This document shows positions 1 to 8,580 of a stretch of DNA of 64,000 nucleotides, piece by piece; position 1 is the first letter of the stretch, and the number at the start of each line of letters is the position of its first letter. A program made the translations under genes and the position numbers. The stretch spans positions 1-64,000 of the forward strand of contig ONHA01000004.1 in NCBI GenBank assembly GCA_900317515.1. The letters run 5' to 3'. Source of the DNA: an uncultured Eubacteriales bacterium. Lineage in GTDB: Bacteria; Bacillota; Clostridia; Lachnospirales; Lachnospiraceae. Under the pieces are notes generated by a model. It saw only the letters and a program-made list of their open reading frames with translations. It ran no database searches and was not told where the DNA came from.

Positions 1-29
1 CTTCCGTTTTTATCTTTATTATCCGCCAT
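1..29 (-). CDS. 5' end of an unidentified gene (cut by window edge)
   Basis: A minus-strand ATG at 29-27 opens a reading frame that runs off the left edge, giving MADNKDKNG as the only visible residues. An AGAGG ribosome-binding site sits seven bases upstream, so the start is believable. The hydrophilic, Lys/Asn-rich start is not enough to name a product. It lies downstream of the htrA terminator, so it is probably transcribed separately or by read-through. Confidence 0.5.
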
Positions 30-129
30 AGAATACCTCTTGAAAATGAACTGCGGACGCACTATGCCCGCCTTTATAATTATACACGCTGATAAATCCA
101 CGCACAAGTTAAACATATAGAAAAAGAAA

Positions 130-189
130 GGGACGGTTCCGGGCAAAAGACTGGCTCATTTTCAGCCGGTCTTTTGTAAGAACCGTCCC
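130..189 (-). terminator. Nested palindromic element acting as htrA terminator
   Basis: Outer arms GGGACGGTTC (130-139) and GAACCGTCCC (180-189) enclose inner arms AAAAGACTGGCT (145-156) and AGCCGGTCTTTT (164-175). Read on the minus strand the structure follows the htrA stop codon and is followed by TTTCTTTTT, so it can end htrA transcripts. The GGGACGGTTC core recurs at 36249-36288, in the 46-bp tandem repeat at 37505-37596 and, in altered form, at 56571-56623, so it is also a member of a dispersed repeat family. Confidence 0.75.
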
Positions 190-204
190 CGATCATTCCA
201 TACC

Positions 205-1989
205 TCAGTTGTTCGGCAGGAACGGGATATTCTGGACGCCGCCGCCCTGGCCGTTTCCGCCCTGGCCGCCGTTCGGAATGCCGTTCTGACCGCCGTTTTG
301 GGCCGAATCATCCGCCGGCATATCCGCCTTGTTGCCGAGGGTTACAGCGATCTTCATCGACTCGAAGGCTGTCTGCTCCGCATTCATGCGGCTCACGGAG
401 AATTCAATCGTCTCGCCGGCTGCGTAGTACTCCAGATAATTGATGAGCTCCGCGGAAGTCGAGACACTGTTTCCGTCCATCGCGGTGATGATGTCGCCCA
501 CCTGCATGCCGGCTGCCTCAGCCGGACCGCCCGGTGTGATCTCGCTCAGGTAAACGCCTGCCGGATAGCCGCTCTGTACGTAGTAATCCGGAACGCCCGT
601 GCATTTGATGCCGATGTAGGCCGCCTGGGAGGCATCCACCTTCGATCGCTGCGCACGGCTTCCGAGGCTTGCAAGGATCGGCTCCGCCGTCTTCATCGGG
701 ATCGCGTAGCCGACACCCTCGACCTTTGCGTTGACGTACTTGATCTCATTGATGCCGACCAGCTCGCCCTGCATATTGAGAAGGGCTCCGCCGGAGTTGC
801 CGGGGTTGATGGAGGCATCCGTCTGGATCATCATGTGGACATTGCCGTCGGAGAGGGTCACCTGGCGGTTCAGGGCGCTCACGATGCCTCTGGAGACCGA
901 CTGACCGTAGCCGAGGGCATTTCCGATCGCCACGACCGTCTCGCCGACTCTCAGGGAATCCGAATCGCCGATCGTGATGACGCGGATATTGTTCATGGTC
1001 TCCTCGGAGACCGCGCTCTTCGCGACCGCCACGATGGCCAGGTCCGCATCCGAGTCCGCCCCCTTGATGGTTCCGGCGACGACCTCATCGCCGATAAAGG
1101 TCACCGTGATGTCCTTGGAATTGGAGATCACGTGGTTGTTGGTCGCGATCAGGAGATCGTCATCCGTCTCTCCGACGATAATGCCGGAGCCGGCGCTGAC
1201 GCTCGGCTGCTCAATGGTCTGACCGAAGAAGTTTCTGTACTGGGAGACCGATGTGTTGGTGATGGCGACCATGGACGGCATGCACATGTCGACGATCTCC
1301 GTCGTCGTGAGCTCGGTCCTCGTCTCCGCCGTGTCGGAGATGCCGACCGACGGCCGCTCGTCGTTGCCGAGCTTTACGGTCGGCGTGGGCTCCGCCGTGA
1401 CGGCCGGGGAAGACTGGCGCATTCCCGCGCTCTGCCCTATGCTCTTGTTTAAGATCGTGACGCCGGAAAATACAAGAGCGGCCACCACGCCGAACAGCAC
1501 CGCAAGCCCCGCCACGAGACCGATCGTCTTCGCCGCGCTTCTCTTCTTCGGCTGCTCAAACTGCCGGTCGGCTCTGTAGCGGAAGTTCGTCTCGCCGGGC
1601 TCGATCGGAGACGGATCCACATCCGTCTTGTAGCGGTTTCCGTCATTTTCATTCGAGTAGCCGGTCCGGCCGCTGCCGTACCCGTCGTTCCGGTAGTTGT
1701 CCCGGGCTTCCCGGTTGTAGTAGGAAGGGTCCTCGTCTCTCTTATTTTCATGATCGCCGGAATAGTTTCCGCTGTAGCTGCTTCTCGACTGGTAGCTGCC
1801 GTTTCCGTAGCTGCCGTACGTCCTCACAGGCTTCTCATCCTCGGTCCCGTAGGGATCATAGGTAGAGACCGGACGCGGATCGTTAGGGTTCTGCCCGGCC
1901 GATGTATCCTCAGACTTTATCTCCTCCGCCGGCTGGTTCTCAGACGGTGTATTCTCGATTTCGGGATTTTCACGGTTCCACTCATCCAT
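205..1989 (-). CDS. htrA: HtrA/DegP-type membrane-anchored serine protease with PDZ domain
   Basis: 594 residues. The first 150 are a disordered Ser/Tyr/Asn/Glu-rich cytoplasmic tail, followed by one membrane helix (about 153-178). A trypsin-like domain then shows the triad His286 (TNNHV), Asp316 (DADLAIV) and Ser399 (GNSGGAL), and a PDZ domain covers about 455-560. The C-terminus is a Gly/Asn/Gln-rich tail. Members of this family degrade or refold damaged exported proteins on the outer face of the membrane. The length exceeds the usual 400-450 because of the long N-terminal tail. The ATG follows GAGAGGAAACC at good spacing. It appears monocistronic, with its own promoter at 2018-2046 and a terminator at 130-189. 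All catalytic residues are present, so activity is expected. Confidence 0.93.
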   Translation of the reverse strand: MDEWNRENPEIENTPSENQPAEEIKSEDTSAGQNPNDPRPVSTYDPYGTEDEKPVRTYGSYGNGSYQSRSSYSGNYSGDHENKRDEDPSYYNREARDNYRNDGYGSGRTGYSNENDGNRYKTDVDPSPIEPGETNFRYRADRQFEQPKKRSAAKTIGLVAGLAVLFGVVAALVFSGVTILNKSIGQSAGMRQSSPAVTAEPTPTVKLGNDERPSVGISDTAETRTELTTTEIVDMCMPSMVAITNTSVSQYRNFFGQTIEQPSVSAGSGIIVGETDDDLLIATNNHVISNSKDITVTFIGDEVVAGTIKGADSDADLAIVAVAKSAVSEETMNNIRVITIGDSDSLRVGETVVAIGNALGYGQSVSRGIVSALNRQVTLSDGNVHMMIQTDASINPGNSGGALLNMQGELVGINEIKYVNAKVEGVGYAIPMKTAEPILASLGSRAQRSKVDASQAAYIGIKCTGVPDYYVQSGYPAGVYLSEITPGGPAEAAGMQVGDIITAMDGNSVSTSAELINYLEYYAAGETIEFSVSRMNAEQTAFESMKIAVTLGNKADMPADDSAQNGGQNGIPNGGQGGNGQGGGVQNIPFLPNN

Positions 1990-2017
1990 AACAGGTTTCC
2001 TCTCTTATCGCGCAAAA

Positions 2018-2046
2018 ATAGTAACAGTATTTTCAACTGTCTGTAA
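2018..2046 (-). promoter_or_regulatory. Predicted promoter of htrA
   Basis: On the minus strand TTACAG (2041-2046) is separated by 17 bases from TACTAT (2018-2023), about 25 bases before the htrA ATG. A short inverted repeat ACAGT/ACTGT lies in the spacer (2025-2040), a possible regulator site. The match to consensus is moderate. Confidence 0.45.
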
Positions 2047-2094
2047 CATAATACCCGCTAAATGTGAAATAATTGTGTTCATTTCATACACAAA

Positions 2095-2118
2095 AGGCAT
2101 TGTCTTTCGACAATGCCT
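2095..2118 (-). terminator. Rho-independent terminator of the wbaP-LCP-GT operon
   Basis: AGGCATTGTC and GACAATGCCT form a perfect 10-bp stem with a TTTC loop, followed on the minus strand by TTTTG. It lies just after the stop codon at 2127 and closes the three-gene operon beginning at 5663. Confidence 0.85.
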
Positions 2119-2126
2119 CATAAATG

Positions 2127-3080
2127 TCAATCTGTCTCATCCGGGCTTACATAGCTCCAGAATCCTCTGTTGGATGTGCAGGACAATATGAACGATTCCG
2201 GAAGGGACCGGTACATACGTCCCAGCCTGAATCCGATCAGCTTTGCCGCGCTATGGATCACAAGCTTCGGAATGAGGTAGGCGCGTCCCGAATCGGCGAG
2301 ATACCTGGCCGTCCCTGCAACCAGCTTCTTGCCCTCGCTCTCCGACTTGATGCCCTTGAAAACCTCCGGGTGCATCGCCTGGGACACTCCGATGTCGAAG
2401 TTCCGGTGGAACTGCTGGCCCGCCGTGTAGTTGTGCGAGTGCAGGACCTGCGCCTTGGCCGCATAGGCAACCTCGTAGCCGAACTTCATCGCCCTCGAGG
2501 CAAAGACCATGTCCTCATTGAAGATACAGGGCTCCTTAAACCCGTGAAGGGTCAGAAGGAGCTGGCGCTCGTACATTGCGCAGACGTTGGAGCAGAAATA
2601 TGTCTTGATCCCGTATCTTGGAAGATCCGATATCCGGCGGACATGGCTCTTCTCCGGGTAGTTGAAACTCCTCGTGTAGCGCTCGATGATGCCGCAGTCC
2701 TTTTTGGGCAGCTGCCGGGCATAGGCGATCTTGACACGCGGTTTCTTAAGCGGAGTGAGAAGGTTCTCGATGAGCTTCCTATCCAGCGGAATGGCATCCT
2801 GCGTCATGAAGAGGATGTAATCCGCATTCGAGAAGCCGGCCCCCATATTCCGGGTGCCCGCATGGTCGAAGTTGGCCTTTCTGATGTGGAAAACCTCGGC
2901 CTCGGGAATTCCCTCTGTGATCCCGGCATCCCAGTACTGCTCCTCAGTGTTGATAATCAGAAGATGCGAGGGCTTCACCGACTGCTCCGTGAGCCGCAAA
3001 AGAAGCTTCCGCACTTCCTCCTTATCCGGATGATACGTCGGAATGACCACATCAACGGTAGGGTGGGTATTCATTTTCAT
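2127..3080 (-). CDS. Family 2 glycosyltransferase, rhamnosyltransferase-like
   Basis: 317 residues with a GT-A fold start (VDVVIPTYHP, residues 9-18), a DHAGTRNMGA segment and a TQDAIP motif in place of the usual DXD. The TQDA form is typical of L-rhamnosyltransferases of the RfbF/WbbL kind; a later NED motif also fits. There is no membrane segment, so it acts on the cytoplasmic side on lipid-linked glycan. Its ATG overlaps the stop of the LCP gene by four bases (ATGA), showing translational coupling. With rfbB, rfbC and rfbD in the same locus, dTDP-L-rhamnose is the likely donor (inference). It is the last gene before the terminator at 2095-2118. Confidence 0.85.
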   Translation of the reverse strand: MKMNTHPTVDVVIPTYHPDKEEVRKLLLRLTEQSVKPSHLLIINTEEQYWDAGITEGIPEAEVFHIRKANFDHAGTRNMGAGFSNADYILFMTQDAIPLDRKLIENLLTPLKKPRVKIAYARQLPKKDCGIIERYTRSFNYPEKSHVRRISDLPRYGIKTYFCSNVCAMYERQLLLTLHGFKEPCIFNEDMVFASRAMKFGYEVAYAAKAQVLHSHNYTAGQQFHRNFDIGVSQAMHPEVFKGIKSESEGKKLVAGTARYLADSGRAYLIPKLVIHSAAKLIGFRLGRMYRSLPESFILSCTSNRGFWSYVSPDETD

Positions 3081-4228
3081 CGTACGAGATCCGCCTCACT
3101 GCCTGTATCCGGAACAATAGAATTCTCGATTGCCTCCTGTCTTGCCGCCTGTCCGAGACCGGTCGTGTACTCGATCTCGTCGCTGTAGGACTGAACCGTC
3201 TGGGAGACCGAATACTCGAGGTCCTTGAACAGGAACTCGTGAAGCTCACGGACATTGTCAGCCAGGGTTACCGGGACAACCGGATCCAGGCTGCCGATGT
3301 GCTGCTCGATGTGCTCGAACGGGAAACCGGTCGTCTCGACGATCTGGTAGTTGAACATATTGCTGGCCATCTTGATGATCTGAGCGCTCGAGAAGGAAGT
3401 CTTGACATAGGGGAAGACGTCCTTGATGATATCCTGGACTGCCGTGAGTCCCTTGGAGCGGGCCTTGTCAACGATCTTCTCAATGACAAGTCTCTGGCGG
3501 GCGGTACGCTTCGGGTCGGATCCGGCTGTATAACGGATACGGGCATAGGAAACCGCCTGAACACCGTTCAGATCATAGTCGCGTGCTTCGTCATTTTCGT
3601 CCACCTCGATAGCGGTGTAGCCGAGACCTGTAACCTGGGAGGTCTCCTGGCAGTAGTTATTTAAGTGAATTACTTCCTGCGGGGTCATGCAGATGGTGAG
3701 GCCGCCGAGGTCGTCGATCAGGCGGGCTACCGCCGCAAAGTCCACGACCACATACTGGGTGATGTCAAGGTCAAGGTTGGCGTTGATCATGGAGAGCAGC
3801 TGCTTGGCACTGCCCTGGTTGTAAGCGTCGTTTGCCTTGTTGAATTCCCACTGGTCGGGATTCGTGCAGAGATAGGTGTCTCTGTAGAGCGAGACAAGTC
3901 TGACTTCCCAGTTGTCGTTGTTGATGGAGCCGATGATCATGACGTCGCTGTTTGCGTAGTCAAGATCGCCCGATCTCGAGTCGACGCCGATCAGCATGAT
4001 GTTCTGGTAGCCGGTGAGGCCGCCGTTCGAGGCGATCTCCTCGTTGATGATGACATCATCCGTCTTCGCGTTCGGATCGTTTTGATTGCCGCCGCTGCCG
4101 ATTTCATGAAGTCCCCGGTTCAGCTGGGCATAGAGGAATATTCCCGCGATGAGAACACCGAGAATGATCAGTTCCACTATGAACAGCACAAGATTTCCTT
4201 TTTTCTTTTTTCTCTTCTTCTTAGCCAT
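3077..4228 (-). CDS. LytR-CpsA-Psr (LCP) family glycopolymer ligase
   Basis: 383 residues: a Lys/Arg-rich cytoplasmic start, one membrane helix (about 12-34) and an extracellular LCP domain. The signature is visible as IMLIGVDSR, SDVMIIGSI, RLVSLYRDTYL and the Arg-rich YARIRYTAGSDPKRTARQR region that binds the lipid pyrophosphate. LCP enzymes transfer glycopolymers such as teichoic acids, capsules or rhamnans from undecaprenyl pyrophosphate to peptidoglycan. Position between the initiating transferase and a rhamnosyltransferase suggests it attaches the polymer made by this locus. The C-terminal tail beyond the domain is acidic and lacks further motifs. Confidence 0.92.
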   Translation of the reverse strand: MAKKKRKKKKGNLVLFIVELIILGVLIAGIFLYAQLNRGLHEIGSGGNQNDPNAKTDDVIINEEIASNGGLTGYQNIMLIGVDSRSGDLDYANSDVMIIGSINNDNWEVRLVSLYRDTYLCTNPDQWEFNKANDAYNQGSAKQLLSMINANLDLDITQYVVVDFAAVARLIDDLGGLTICMTPQEVIHLNNYCQETSQVTGLGYTAIEVDENDEARDYDLNGVQAVSYARIRYTAGSDPKRTARQRLVIEKIVDKARSKGLTAVQDIIKDVFPYVKTSFSSAQIIKMASNMFNYQIVETTGFPFEHIEQHIGSLDPVVPVTLADNVRELHEFLFKDLEYSVSQTVQSYSDEIEYTTGLGQAARQEAIENSIVPDTGSEADLVR

Positions 4229-4253
4229 TCGTTTTCCCTTTTAACTCCCCAAT

Positions 4254-5663
4254 TTAGTAAGCATTTTTATTGACAAAACCTTTAAACACCGTAAGAAACA
4301 GGATCTTGATATCAAGTCCAAGCGACCAGTTCTCGATGTAATAAAGATCGCAGTCGATCCTCTTTCGTATAGATGTGTCTCCCCTGTAGCCGTTCACCTG
4401 GGCCCATCCGGTCATCCCGGGACGGACCTGATGCTTGACCATGTAGCGGGGAATTTCCTCCTGGAATTTCTCCACAAAGAACGGTCTCTCCGGCCTCGGT
4501 CCCACAAGGGACATTTCCCCTTTCAGGACATTAAAGAGCTGCGGCAGTTCGTCGATGCTGGTTTTCCGCATAAACCTGCCGACAGGCGTCACGCGCGGAT
4601 CGTCGCGGACCGTCCAGGCCTTCTTCTCCTTGCTCTCCTCCTGTACCACCATGGAGCGGAACTTGTACATCATGAACGGCCGGTTGTGGAGGCCGACGCG
4701 CTCCTGCTTGAAAATGAGAGGCCCGGGCGACGTCAGCTTGATGATAAGCGCGAAGATCAGCATAATGGGTGAGCCGATCACGATGCACGCAAGGCTCCCC
4801 ACGATGTCGAAGGCACGCTTAAGCGCTGCCGGAAATGCATTCGACAGCGGCACATGGCGGATATTGATGACCGGGAGGCCCAGAATATCCTCCGTGTAAG
4901 GCTTGGTCGGGATGATGTTGTTGTAATCCGGTATAAATTTTGTATGTACGCCGGACTTTTCGCACAGCGTGACGATCTCCTCAAGGCGGTAATACTCGGA
5001 AAGGCCCAGCGTGATCGCAATCTCATCCAGATGATTCTCCGGGAGGATGATCATCAGGTTGTCGATCCGTCCCAGGACCTTGACCCCCTTGTACATGGTT
5101 CCCGCCGGGATCCTGTCGTCCAGGATGCCGCGTATATTAAAGCCCCACTGGGGATTGGCCATCACCCGGTCTATGTATTCCTCCGCCGCACGGCTGTAGC
5201 CGACCAGAAGGACGTTTCTCTGGTTCATGCCTCTCTTCCTCATCTGTTTCACAACGCCCCAGATGAGGAAGCGCGCGCCGATGTCAAAGATGACATTGAG
5301 AACGAAGAACGCGAAGATCATTCTCCGTGACCAGTCGTCCTGATGCGTCAGCTGCAGCACGGACAAAAACAGAAGAAGTCCGACTCCGTTCGCCTGCGCG
5401 ATGGAGGCGATCTCAAGCCTTCTGCCCTTGATCCGGTGGTTCGTCCCGTAAAGATTGAATCCCGAATAGAGGATGATCATGATCGGGATAATGACCATGA
5501 GCGCCTCCATGTAAACGGCAAAGGGGACGGCCTCCACGGATGTCCCGAAAAGAAACGTCGTTCGGAATCTCAGGAACCAGGCGAGCAGATAGGAAACCGC
5601 ACACACAAGTATATCGACGACTCCCGTCAGCCGATTAAAATACTTCTGATTCTCTTCTATCAT
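4254..5663 (-). CDS. Undecaprenyl-phosphate sugar-phosphate transferase (WbaP/CpsE type)
   Basis: 469 residues. The N-terminal half holds about five membrane helices followed by a Rossmann-like middle region (RNVLLVGYSRAAEEYI). The C-terminal third is the bacterial sugar-transferase domain with KRAFDIVGS, GPLIFKQERVG, MYKFRSM, DELPQLFNV and GPRPERP motifs. Such enzymes start glycan synthesis by moving hexose-1-phosphate from a nucleotide sugar to undecaprenyl phosphate; glucose or galactose is usual. It is first in its operon, preceded by a well-formed promoter at 5717-5745, and probably primes the polymer assembled by the neighbouring glycosyltransferases. Which sugar it uses cannot be read from the sequence. 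Confidence 0.93.
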   Translation of the reverse strand: MIEENQKYFNRLTGVVDILVCAVSYLLAWFLRFRTTFLFGTSVEAVPFAVYMEALMVIIPIMIILYSGFNLYGTNHRIKGRRLEIASIAQANGVGLLLFLSVLQLTHQDDWSRRMIFAFFVLNVIFDIGARFLIWGVVKQMRKRGMNQRNVLLVGYSRAAEEYIDRVMANPQWGFNIRGILDDRIPAGTMYKGVKVLGRIDNLMIILPENHLDEIAITLGLSEYYRLEEIVTLCEKSGVHTKFIPDYNNIIPTKPYTEDILGLPVINIRHVPLSNAFPAALKRAFDIVGSLACIVIGSPIMLIFALIIKLTSPGPLIFKQERVGLHNRPFMMYKFRSMVVQEESKEKKAWTVRDDPRVTPVGRFMRKTSIDELPQLFNVLKGEMSLVGPRPERPFFVEKFQEEIPRYMVKHQVRPGMTGWAQVNGYRGDTSIRKRIDCDLYYIENWSLGLDIKILFLTVFKGFVNKNAY

Positions 5664-5716
5664 AATTTAATAAACCTTCCAGATATTCAGAAGATCTGTT
5701 TGACCATATAGAGAAG

Positions 5717-5745
5717 ATAATACTATAAACCCCGCCGGTTTGCAA
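5717..5745 (-). promoter_or_regulatory. Sigma-A promoter of the wbaP-type operon
   Basis: Minus strand: TTGCAA (5740-5745), 17-base spacer, TATTAT (5717-5722), about 50 bases before the ATG at 5663. It separates the three-gene initiation and attachment operon from the main glycan operon that ends at 5770-5800. Confidence 0.75.
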
Positions 5746-5769
5746 GGTATAAACCCTATTTCAAATGTT

Positions 5770-5800
5770 AAAAAACGCTTAATCGGCCCTCTCAGCCGAT
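5770..5800 (-). terminator. Terminator overlapping the stop codon of the last main-operon gene
   Basis: ATCGGC (5782-5787 complement) and GCCGAT (5795-5800) pair around the stop codon at 5792-5794, followed on the minus strand by AAGCGTTTTTT. The stem is only 6 bp plus wobble but the T-run is clear. Confidence 0.65.
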
Positions 5801-6763
5801 GAGGCGGCGCAGACAGTTGACCCAGAGCTCACACTGGATCCGGAAATAGTGAGGCAGATTCCGACTGTCGTAAAGAACCTTTTTCCCCTCTTCTCTCCCC
5901 TTCCGGCACATTTTAAACCCGTTCACAAGCCCGGTAAGATACTCTTTTCCGAAGCCTTTCTTCGCAAAAAACACCGCCTTGACGGTAAATCCGAACACAA
6001 GGAACGGCAGATTTAAAATAATCTGGCCGGCCGGCATGTTCTTGTAGACGAGATAAATGCTGTTCCTCGAGGTATTCAGGACCTTGAAGAGGTTGTAGAC
6101 GGATCCGCTCGTCGCGCTCCCGACATGGAGCACCTTTGCCCTCGGGGCAAACACGTTGACGCAGCCGCGGATCCTGGCCCGCCATCCGATGTCCGTATCC
6201 TCAAGATATGCGAAATGATTCTCGTCGAAGAGCCCGATCTCCTTAAGGATCCTCATGCTGTAAATGGCCGCCCCGGCGCAGGAGGAAAATATCTCCCTCG
6301 GCCGCATGTAGGCGGAGGCAGGCCTGCCCTTGCCCCTCGCAAACGCCCAGCCGAACGCACAGTAGAAGTCGCCGGCATCGTCCATCAGCGTTTCGTCGTC
6401 CATCTTGAGCATTTTGGCCTGGGCGGAAAAAATGTTTTCATTTTTCCCGATGGCCCGGACAAGCTCCTTCACGAAATCCGGCTCCGCGGAGGTGTCATTG
6501 TTTAAGAGGATCACATAGTCCATCCCCTCGGAGGCCCGGATTCCCTCGTTGACCGCCCCCGTAAAACCGGTGTTCTCCGGGAACCGGATCATGGTCACCT
6601 CGGGGAATTCCGACTCGATCGCCTCCGCACTCCCGTCGGAGGAGCCGTTGTCGATGACAATGATCTTATCCGGCGCAAGCGTCTGCCGTCTTAAGGCCAG
6701 AAAACATTCCCTGTAGAACTTTATTCCGTTGTAATTCGGTATCACAACTGAGACTTTCGCCAA
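5792..6763 (-). CDS. Family 2 glycosyltransferase
   Basis: 323 residues from a TTG start. An upstream ATG at 6799 would overlap the preceding gene by 25 bases, but AAGGAG sits exactly seven bases before TTG 6763, just after the previous stop, so TTG is chosen. The GT-A domain begins VSVVIPNYNG and shows VIDNGSSDGS, a NNDTSAEPDF (DXD-like) motif and EDTDIGWRAR, as in the rhamnosyltransferase/WcaA-like branch of GT2. Two hydrophobic stretches near residues 250-275 may lie at the membrane. It is the last gene of the operon starting at rfbB, and its role is to add one sugar type to the growing glycan. The acceptor and donor are unknown. Confidence 0.85.
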   Translation of the reverse strand: MAKVSVVIPNYNGIKFYRECFLALRRQTLAPDKIIVIDNGSSDGSAEAIESEFPEVTMIRFPENTGFTGAVNEGIRASEGMDYVILLNNDTSAEPDFVKELVRAIGKNENIFSAQAKMLKMDDETLMDDAGDFYCAFGWAFARGKGRPASAYMRPREIFSSCAGAAIYSMRILKEIGLFDENHFAYLEDTDIGWRARIRGCVNVFAPRAKVLHVGSATSGSVYNLFKVLNTSRNSIYLVYKNMPAGQIILNLPFLVFGFTVKAVFFAKKGFGKEYLTGLVNGFKMCRKGREEGKKVLYDSRNLPHYFRIQCELWVNCLRRLIG

Positions 6764-6774
6764 CTTTTTTCTCC

Positions 6775-8580
6775 TTACGCTTTCAGCGAATAATTCCATT
6801 TTTTGAGAGACAGGTTCCGGTTGTAGTTCGGATCCCCGTTTTTCAGGATCGGAAGCCAGTGAACCCGCATATACTCGATCTCCTCGTGGAAGCGCCTCAC
6901 CTTCTCCGGCGAATCCTCGGGCCCGCGGGTCCTCGACTCATCGTGGTAGGCCTCCACATAGGGGTCATAGACGATCCGAAGGCCCGTATCCCGGATCAGC
7001 TTCAGGCAGAAGTCCACATCGTTGAACGCGACCGCCAGCTCCTCCGTAAAGCCGCCGACCGCCTCGAAGGCCGACCGCTTCACCAGCATGAGGGCTGCCG
7101 TGACCGCCGAGAGATCCTGCATGATCGCCGCCTTGTGCATGTAGCCGGACCGGCCGCGCGGCAGGTCGACGAATATCGCGCCCGCAACGCCTCCGATACC
7201 GATCACGATGCCGGCATGCTGGATCGTGTTGTTGGGGTAATAGAGCCGCGCACCGACCGCGCCGACATCCGCCCGCTGGCACACGCCGAGCATCTCCGTG
7301 AGCCACTCCGAGGAGATGGAGACGCGCACGTCATTGTTCATGAAGAGCAGGTAATCGCCCTTCGCCTTGGACGCGGCGTAGTTGTTGATGCCCGAGTAGT
7401 TGAAGGGCTTCTTCCAGCGCAGGAAGCGGACCCTCGGGTTCTCTTCCTTGAGCTTCTTGTAATAGTCGACCGTCTTCTTCTCCCGGCTGCCGTTCTCGAC
7501 GACCAGCACCTCATAGTAGGAGTAATGGGTCTTCTCGAGCGCCTCCATACAGGCTTTCAGCGTATCCGCCTGGTCCTTGTTCGGGATGATGATGGAAACG
7601 AGCGGCTTTCCCTGCACCGGATAATGGACCCTGTAGAAGCCGAAATCCGGCAGTAGCTCCACCTCTCCCTTTGTCCCTGTCCTCTCGAGGTTCCCCTCGA
7701 TCGCCCGCTTGCCGGCCTCGTAGGCGTACTGCTTGGCGAGCGGGTTGTCGGCCGTCGAGGCCTCATGGGTGCGCCAGTGATAGAGCACCCGCGGGATGTG
7801 GACGATCTTCTGCGCTTTCTCGCTCATACGGAAAATGAAATCATAGTCCTGCGCCCCGCTCATGGAGGGGTCGAAGGGGTCCTCCCCCGCGAGCGACTTC
7901 TTGACCGCAAGAAAATGCGTAATGTAGTTGTTGGACCGGAGGAGATCCAGGTTGAAATCCGGCTTGAAATGGGGCTGGAAATGCTCTTCTTCGTCTCCCC
8001 GGATCTTGTCCTCGTCCGAGTAGATCATGTCCGCGCCGTCCGCTGCCGCCGCGGCAAAGTGGTACAGCGCATCGGGAGCGATGATATCGTCATGGTCAAG
8101 AAAAGCCAGGAAGCTTCCTTCCGCCAGCGCAACGGCCGCGTTGGTGTTGGAGGCGATGTCTTTATTTTCCACAAGTTTTTCATAGCGGATGCGCCTGTCC
8201 CTCGCGGAAAACGGCCTGACCACGTCGGCAACGCTCTTTGCGCCGGGCTCTCCCGGCTTGTCGGAGGCGTCCGCGATGACAAGCTCCCAGTTCTCATAGC
8301 TCTGGGCCTTAACGGACTCGATCATACGCGTTAAGTATTTCTCTGGGGTCATGTAGGCCGGCACGATCACGGAGAACATGGGGCCGCCCGGCACGCCCTT
8401 CTTCCGCTGGGCAGCAAGGTCAGCCTCCGCCGCCTTGTGACTCTCAAACCAGGGCCCGTAGGGGACTTCCTCCGGCTCCAGCCGGTCGAGCAGATGGTTC
8501 ATGAATTCCTTCGGCCCGAAGTGAAGAAGGTAGCGGAATCCTTTTTTTATTTTGTAGGGTGTTATCATCTTAAGATTCAT
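6775..8580 (-). CDS. Dual-domain family 2 glycosyltransferase (601 aa)
   Basis: Two GT-A modules in one chain. The first begins near residue 68 (FSVIVPAYMTP) with LAFLDHDDIIAP and YSDEDKI. The second begins near 325 (PLVSIIIPNKD) with LLFMNNDVRV and ELAVAFNDVDFC. Each has a DXD-type motif, so the protein may add two linkages, as bifunctional polymerising enzymes do (inference). It shares the second module, the YNRNLSLKKW-type C-terminus and the AGAQDYDF segment with the proteins at 11865-14297 and 14284-16644, so these are paralogues. It lacks their long N-terminal region. Its ATG overlaps the YfhO gene stop by four bases. Cytoplasmic, peripheral to the membrane. Confidence 0.87.
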   Translation of the reverse strand: MNLKMITPYKIKKGFRYLLHFGPKEFMNHLLDRLEPEEVPYGPWFESHKAAEADLAAQRKKGVPGGPMFSVIVPAYMTPEKYLTRMIESVKAQSYENWELVIADASDKPGEPGAKSVADVVRPFSARDRRIRYEKLVENKDIASNTNAAVALAEGSFLAFLDHDDIIAPDALYHFAAAAADGADMIYSDEDKIRGDEEEHFQPHFKPDFNLDLLRSNNYITHFLAVKKSLAGEDPFDPSMSGAQDYDFIFRMSEKAQKIVHIPRVLYHWRTHEASTADNPLAKQYAYEAGKRAIEGNLERTGTKGEVELLPDFGFYRVHYPVQGKPLVSIIIPNKDQADTLKACMEALEKTHYSYYEVLVVENGSREKKTVDYYKKLKEENPRVRFLRWKKPFNYSGINNYAASKAKGDYLLFMNNDVRVSISSEWLTEMLGVCQRADVGAVGARLYYPNNTIQHAGIVIGIGGVAGAIFVDLPRGRSGYMHKAAIMQDLSAVTAALMLVKRSAFEAVGGFTEELAVAFNDVDFCLKLIRDTGLRIVYDPYVEAYHDESRTRGPEDSPEKVRRFHEEIEYMRVHWLPILKNGDPNYNRNLSLKKWNYSLKA